Source of the DNA: Plantactinospora alkalitolerans
GTDB lineage: Bacteria; Actinomycetota; Actinomycetes; Mycobacteriales; Micromonosporaceae
Assembly: GCF_015690345.1 (NCBI RefSeq)
Contig: NZ_JADPUN010000054.1
Coordinates: forward strand, 1 to 37,206
Direction: 5' to 3'
DNA length: 37,206 nucleotides
The translations under genes and the position numbers were made by a program. This document shows, one piece after another, positions 33,523-37,206 of the stretch (the stretch's first letter is position 1; every line of letters starts with the position of its first letter). A model generated the notes under the pieces. It searched no databases and was not told the DNA's origin. It saw only the letters and a list, made by a program, of their open reading frames with translations.

Positions 33523-34776
33523 GTGACGAGTGCGTTGCAACTGCCGACCGGCAGCCAGCCGGCGTCGTCGGAATTCGAGGCGGCGCCCGGGGCCGAGCCC
33601 CTGCCCTTCGGGCTCGACCAGGCACTGGGCTTCCGGCTGCCCGAGCTCATCGCTACCCGCCGGTTCCTGCACGCCCATCCGGAACTGTCCGGGCAGGAGT
33701 TCGACACCGCCGCGCTGATCGCCCGTGAACTCGCGGTCGCCGGTCTCGCGCCGCGCCTGCTGCCCAAGGGCAACGGGGTGATCTGTGACATCGACGGGCG
33801 ACCCGACGGCCCGGTGGTCGCGCTCCGCGCCGACCTCGACGCGCTTCCGCTGGCCGATGCCAAGGACGTCCCGTACCGCTCCACTGTGGACGGGGTCTGC
33901 CACGCCTGCGGACACGACGTACACACCACGATCGTCCTCGGCGTCGGTCTGCTGCTCGCCCAACTCGCCCAGCGGGGTCAGTTGGACGGACGGGTCCGAC
34001 TGATCTTCCAACCGGCCGAGGAGATCCTGCCCTGCGGCTCGCTGGAGGTCATCGAGGCCGGCGGCCTGACCGACGTCAGCCAGATCTTCGCCCTGCACTG
34101 CGACCCCAACCTGCCGGTCGGACAGGTCGGGCTGCGGGTCGGACCGATCACGGCGGCGGCGGACAACATCACCGTCCGGCTGACCGGGCCGGGCGGCCAC
34201 ACCGCCCGGCCACACCTGACCGTCGACCTGGTCGACGCCCTGGGCCGGCTGGTCACCGAGGTGCCGGCGCTGGTCAACCGGCGGGTACCGGCCAACAGCG
34301 GGCTGCTGCTCGTCTTCGGGCAGGCATCGGCGGGTACCCAGTACAACGTGATCCCGAACGAGGCGATGGCGGCCGGAACACTCCGGGTGCTCGACCGCGA
34401 CACCTGGGAACTGGCGCCCAAGATCGTGGCCCAGGTGGTCCGGGACGTGATCGCGCCGACCGGGGCCACCGTCGACGTCGAATACCTGCGGGGGCGCCCG
34501 CCGGTGGTCAACGACGCCCGGGCCATCCGGGTGCTGACCGCCGCCACGGCGGCTGCCGCCGGCCCGGCCGGGATCGCGGAAACCCCGCAGAGCATGGGGG
34601 GCGAGGACTTCTCCTGGTACCTGGAACACGTACCCGGGGCGCTGGCCCGGCTCGGCGTGGGCCGGGCGGCGGCCAACGTCGACCTGCACCGGGCGGCGTT
34701 CGACGTCGACGAGCGGGCCATTCCGGTCGGCGTACGGGTTCTGTTGCAGACCGCGCTCAAGGCGCTGGCCGAGTAG
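33523..34776 (+). CDS. M20-family amidohydrolase/aminoacylase
   Basis: A 417-residue M20D peptidase-family hydrolase that removes acyl groups from amino acids or similar amides, using two metal ions. Motifs are RRFLHAHPELSGQEFDTA, VVALRADLDALPLADAKDVP, CHACGHDVHTT with the metal-binding Cys/His, FQPAEEILPCGS with the Glu pair, GPGGHTARPH and SMGGEDFSWYLEHVPGAL. The start GTG 33523 is taken because family similarity and high-GC codon use begin around here. A rival ATG at 33349, with an excellent AGGAGG ribosome site, would add 58 residues rich in Arg/Ser and give 475 residues. It ends convergent to the lipoprotein gene, with a strong hairpin between. Confidence 0.88.
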   Translation: MTSALQLPTGSQPASSEFEAAPGAEPLPFGLDQALGFRLPELIATRRFLHAHPELSGQEFDTAALIARELAVAGLAPRLLPKGNGVICDIDGRPDGPVVALRADLDALPLADAKDVPYRSTVDGVCHACGHDVHTTIVLGVGLLLAQLAQRGQLDGRVRLIFQPAEEILPCGSLEVIEAGGLTDVSQIFALHCDPNLPVGQVGLRVGPITAAADNITVRLTGPGGHTARPHLTVDLVDALGRLVTEVPALVNRRVPANSGLLLVFGQASAGTQYNVIPNEAMAAGTLRVLDRDTWELAPKIVAQVVRDVIAPTGATVDVEYLRGRPPVVNDARAIRVLTAATAAAAGPAGIAETPQSMGGEDFSWYLEHVPGALARLGVGRAAANVDLHRAAFDVDERAIPVGVRVLLQTALKALAE

Positions 34777-34785
34777 CGGACGCGG

Positions 34786-34818
34786 GCCGGTGCCGGGTGG
34801 TGGACACCCGACACCGGC
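34786..34818. terminator. Bidirectional terminator between the amidohydrolase and DUF4349 genes
   Basis: GCCGGTGcCGGGTG and CACCCGaCACCGGC pair over 14 positions with one mismatch, around a 5-base loop. It lies ten bases after one stop and 28 bases before the other. Confidence 0.85.
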
Positions 34819-34846
34819 ACCGGCATCCCGTGACGTGGCGCCCGGG

Positions 34847-35827
34847 TCAGCGGGTCGAGGCCGGCATCTGGGCCGGAACCGGGACCGGGGGCGTGGCCGG
34901 AACCGGCCGGGACCGCCGCGCGCGCAGCCGCCGGACCAGCCAGAGCACCCCGAGCACCGGCAGACCCAGCCCGATGATCCAGGGCAGCAGGGCGCCCAGC
35001 ACGGTGAGCAGGACCCGCAACGAGGCGACGAACGCCTCCCAGCCACCCTTCAGACCGGCCAGGAACCCGGTCGCCGGCTCCTCGTCGTCCTCCTGCGCGT
35101 TCGGGCCGAGCAGATTGGCGGTGATTGTCGACAGCGCCGTCAGGTCGGCCAGCCGGCGCTTCTTCGCCTCCAGCGAGGCCAGGTCCGCCTCCCGCTTGGC
35201 CAGCTCACCCTCCAGCATCACCAGGTCGGCCAGCGACTTCGCCTGGGCAAGCAGCCGGCGCCCGCTGTCCACTCTGGCCCTCTGGGTGGCGATCCGGGCG
35301 TCCAGGTCCAGGGTCTCCTCGGTGACGTCGTCGGTCTTGATGTCCCGACGCACCGTTTCGCCGAGACCGGCGAGCTGGTCGACGACGCCGGCGAACCGGT
35401 CGGCGGGGACCCGCAGTTGCAGGGTCGCCTCGGCGGCCGAGGTGTCGCTGCTCCGGTTGTCGCCGCCGACGAACCCACCCGCGCCGGTTGCGATTCTCGC
35501 CGCCTCGGCGGCCTTCCCGTCGACGTCCTTCACCCGGACGGTGATGGAGCCGGTGTAGACGATGGCCCGCTGGCCGACCCCCGGGTCGGTCGCCGGATCC
35601 TGGACCGGCTGGCCGAGCAGGCCCGCGCCCTGCTGCGCGCCGGACTCGTCCGCCCCCACCCCCGCCGGGGCCTCCGCGGGTGCCGCTGCGTCGGAGGCGC
35701 CCTGCGGCCCGCCGCTGTCGTTGCTGCCACAGCCGGCCAGCACCAGCCCGGCCGCCATCGCCACCGCGCCGAGAAGTCCCGCGATGGACCGCCTGGGCCT
35801 CGTTCTGGTTCCGCTTCGCCCGCTCAT
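34847..35827 (-). CDS. DUF4349 lipoprotein
   Basis: A 326-residue exported lipoprotein. It starts with a basic N-terminus, a hydrophobic stretch and the lipobox LVLAGC, so Cys33 should carry lipid. A Ser/Ala/Gly-rich linker follows, then the DUF4349 core: RAIVYTGSITVRVKDVDGKA, GGFVGGDNRSS, ATLQLRVPADRFAGVVDQLA, and a coiled-coil part with Lys/Glu/Leu-rich repeats (RLLAQAKSLADLVMLEGELA). Near the C-terminus is a membrane helix (VLLTVLGALLPWIIGLGLPV) and an Arg/Pro-rich cytosolic tail. The protein would therefore be anchored twice. Its role is unknown. ATG 35827 is used; the gene is divergent from the MBL hydrolase. Confidence 0.9.
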   Translation of the reverse strand: MSGRSGTRTRPRRSIAGLLGAVAMAAGLVLAGCGSNDSGGPQGASDAAAPAEAPAGVGADESGAQQGAGLLGQPVQDPATDPGVGQRAIVYTGSITVRVKDVDGKAAEAARIATGAGGFVGGDNRSSDTSAAEATLQLRVPADRFAGVVDQLAGLGETVRRDIKTDDVTEETLDLDARIATQRARVDSGRRLLAQAKSLADLVMLEGELAKREADLASLEAKKRRLADLTALSTITANLLGPNAQEDDEEPATGFLAGLKGGWEAFVASLRVLLTVLGALLPWIIGLGLPVLGVLWLVRRLRARRSRPVPATPPVPVPAQMPASTR

Positions 35828-35943
35828 GTCCCCTCCGCTCTCCCTGCCCCGTCGAGAGGCGTTCCGTCAGACGTGCCGCGAAGTCGCCTCGGTTCCGGCA
35901 GACTGCGCTTGCGACATCACGATTCGGTAGCCGAGGAGTCTCG

Positions 35944-36573
35944 ATGCGACTGACCAAGTACGGCCATGCCTGCGTACGGGTGGAGGACGACGGCGCGGTG
36001 CTGGTCATCGATCCCGGTACGCTCACCGAGCGCGGGGCCCTGGACGGTGTGGACGCGGTACTGATCACCCACGAGCACGCGGACCATCTCGACGTCGACG
36101 CCCTCGCCGACGCGCTCGGCAGGCGCCCGTCGGTGACCGTGTACACGCACCCGGACGTGGCATCCAAACTGGATGCTCTGGACGGCGTGGTGCGGACCGT
36201 CCAGTCTGGTGACTCCTTCGAGGCGGCCGGGTTCGCCGTACGGGCGTACGGGGGGTGGCACGCGGAGATCCATCCGGAGGTGCCACGGGTGGTCAACCTC
36301 GGCTTCCTGGTGAACGACTCGATGTACCACCCCGGCGACTCGTTCGACGTACCGGAGGGCGCGCAGGTCGACACGCTGTTCGTGCCGATCTCCGGCCCCT
36401 GGCTCAAGCTCGCCGAGTCCGTCGACTTCGTCCGGGCGGTGAACCCGCGCCGGGCATACGCCCTGCACGACGGGCTGCTCGCCGACCCCGGACACGCGCT
36501 GTACAACGCGAGCCTGACCCGCCTGGCGAACTGCGAGTATGCCCGCCTGGCGCCCGGGACATCCGTCGACTGA
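35944..36573 (+). CDS. MBL-fold metallohydrolase (UlaG-like)
   Basis: A 209-residue metallo-beta-lactamase-fold enzyme that starts MRLTKYGHACVRVEDDGAVL. The metal-binding motif THEHADHLD contributes His43, His45, Asp47 and His48; further conserved points are GGWHAEIH, YHPGDSFDVP with the metal-bridging Asp, and ALHDGLLAD. It lacks the long insertions of beta-lactamases or RNase Z, so it belongs to the short L-ascorbate-lactonase (UlaG)-like group. The substrate is unknown. ATG 35944 has GAGGAG seven bases upstream. It may be cotranscribed with the partial gene 28 bases later. Confidence 0.9.
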   Translation: MRLTKYGHACVRVEDDGAVLVIDPGTLTERGALDGVDAVLITHEHADHLDVDALADALGRRPSVTVYTHPDVASKLDALDGVVRTVQSGDSFEAAGFAVRAYGGWHAEIHPEVPRVVNLGFLVNDSMYHPGDSFDVPEGAQVDTLFVPISGPWLKLAESVDFVRAVNPRRAYALHDGLLADPGHALYNASLTRLANCEYARLAPGTSVD

Positions 36574-36601
36574 GCGCCCCGGCGACGCGAAGATGGCAGG
36601 C

Positions 36602-37206
36602 ATGCCCCGTGATCTCGTCGAACGGCTGTACTCGGCACCGCCGGACGGATTCGTCGCCGCCCGTGCCGAGGCGGTCCGAGCGGCCCGGGCGGCCGGCGAC
36701 GCCGCCGGAGCCCGGGAAATCGCCAAACTGCGCAAACCGACCGTGGCCGCGTGGTTGGTGAACCTGCTGGCCCTGCGGCGCCCGGACCTGATGGCCGAAC
36801 TTGTCGAACTCTCCGCCGCGCTCCGTGCCGCCCAGCGGGAGTTGCGGGGGCCGCGGCTGCGCGAGCTGTCCGCCCAGCGGCGCGGCGTGGTGAGCGCGCT
36901 GGTCGGCCAGGCCCGGGAGCTGGCCCAGGCGGCCGATCCGAGGCTGGCTGCCGGGAAGTTGCCGCTGGCCGAGGTGGAGGCGACGCTGAACGCCGCGCTC
37001 TCCGACGTCGACGTCGCCGAGCAGGCCCGGTCCGGCCGGCTGGTCCGAGCGGCCAGCTACGCCGGGTTCGGCGAGGTGCCCCGCCCGAACCTGCGGTTGA
37101 TCGTCGGCGGCCCGGACGGGACCGCTCTCGACGAGGCGGAGCCGGACGGGACCGCTTCCGACGAGGCGGAGCCGGACGGGGCCGTGCTCGACGAGGCGGA
37201 GCCGGA
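36602..37206 (+). CDS. Unrecognised hypothetical protein, 3' end missing
   Basis: The first 201 residues of a protein I do not recognise. It opens MPRDLVERLYSAPPDGFVAA, is rich in Ala, Arg and Leu, and seems mainly alpha-helical (ARAEAVRAARAAGDAAGARE, LVNLLALRRPDLMAELVEL, LRAAQRELRGPRLRELSAQR). No signal peptide or membrane helix is seen. Its visible end has ten-residue repeats of the form PDGTA-DEAE, acidic and probably disordered. The ATG lies 28 bases after the MBL gene and uses the usual GC-rich codon pattern throughout, so it is very likely a real gene running off the window. Confidence 0.75.
   Translation, partial: MPRDLVERLYSAPPDGFVAARAEAVRAARAAGDAAGAREIAKLRKPTVAAWLVNLLALRRPDLMAELVELSAALRAAQRELRGPRLRELSAQRRGVVSALVGQARELAQAADPRLAAGKLPLAEVEATLNAALSDVDVAEQARSGRLVRAASYAGFGEVPRPNLRLIVGGPDGTALDEAEPDGTASDEAEPDGAVLDEAEP
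37111..37206 (+). repeat. 30-bp tandem repeat in the last gene
   Basis: Three full units (37111-37140, 37141-37170, 37171-37200) and the start of a fourth. They share (C/G)CCGGACGGG(A/G)CCG and CGACGAGGCGGA. Each encodes ten residues, PDGTALDEAE with small changes. The array may continue outside the window, and its copy number could vary between strains. Confidence 0.85.

Overview
The window is about 37 kb of very GC-rich DNA with strong third-position GC bias, many GTG starts, short TGA/GTG overlaps between operon genes, and T-less hairpin terminators. This points to a filamentous actinomycete. Family content (FxSxx-COOH RiPP genes, cydABDC, UPRT/GPP34, Ser/Thr kinase) makes Micromonosporaceae the likeliest home, but that is inference and no marker gene settles it.

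Layout. (1) 1-4711, minus strand: cytochrome bd oxidase operon cydA-cydB-cydD-cydC, with cydC cut by the window edge. (2) 4854-6171, minus: a BlaI/MecI-type repressor and an M56 membrane metallopeptidase. BlaI-like dyads sit just upstream of blaI and, twice, between this pair and cydA, suggesting that the repressor controls both itself and the oxidase. (3) 6357-22325: a large FxSxx-COOH type RiPP locus. It holds a 59-aa precursor (fxsA, ending FNNYV), an overlapping radical SAM/SPASM cyclophane-type maturase (fxsB), and two complete sets of FxsC (TIR-like) and FxsT (ParA-like + TIR-like + NB-ARC + TPR) genes arranged head to head around a control region at 12942-13413. It also holds a third TIR-only protein, an HExxH peptide-modification enzyme and an AAC(3)-family acyltransferase. 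(4) 22358-25745, minus: deoC followed by two aldehyde dehydrogenase genes, the second truncated and lacking a catalytic cysteine. (5) 25876-37206: mostly chromosomal housekeeping genes: upp, a GPP34 protein, a phosphohexomutase, a transmembrane Ser/Thr kinase, a methylmalonyl-CoA-mutase-type catalytic subunit, an M20 amidohydrolase, a DUF4349 lipoprotein, an MBL-fold hydrolase, and an unrecognised partial gene ending in 30-bp tandem repeats.

How the genes may work together. FxsA would be cross-linked at its C-terminal Phe-Asn-Asn by FxsB, and may be hydroxylated or acylated by the HExxH and AAC(3)-like enzymes. The TIR and STAND/TPR proteins resemble signalling or immune NTPase machinery rather than ordinary RiPP export genes, and no transporter or obvious leader peptidase is present. 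The most interesting part of the window is therefore the doubled, mirror-image TIR-FxsC/FxsT array next to a single RiPP precursor. The second is the predicted BlaI control of a respiratory oxidase.

All calls come from reading motifs and gene order; no database search was run.
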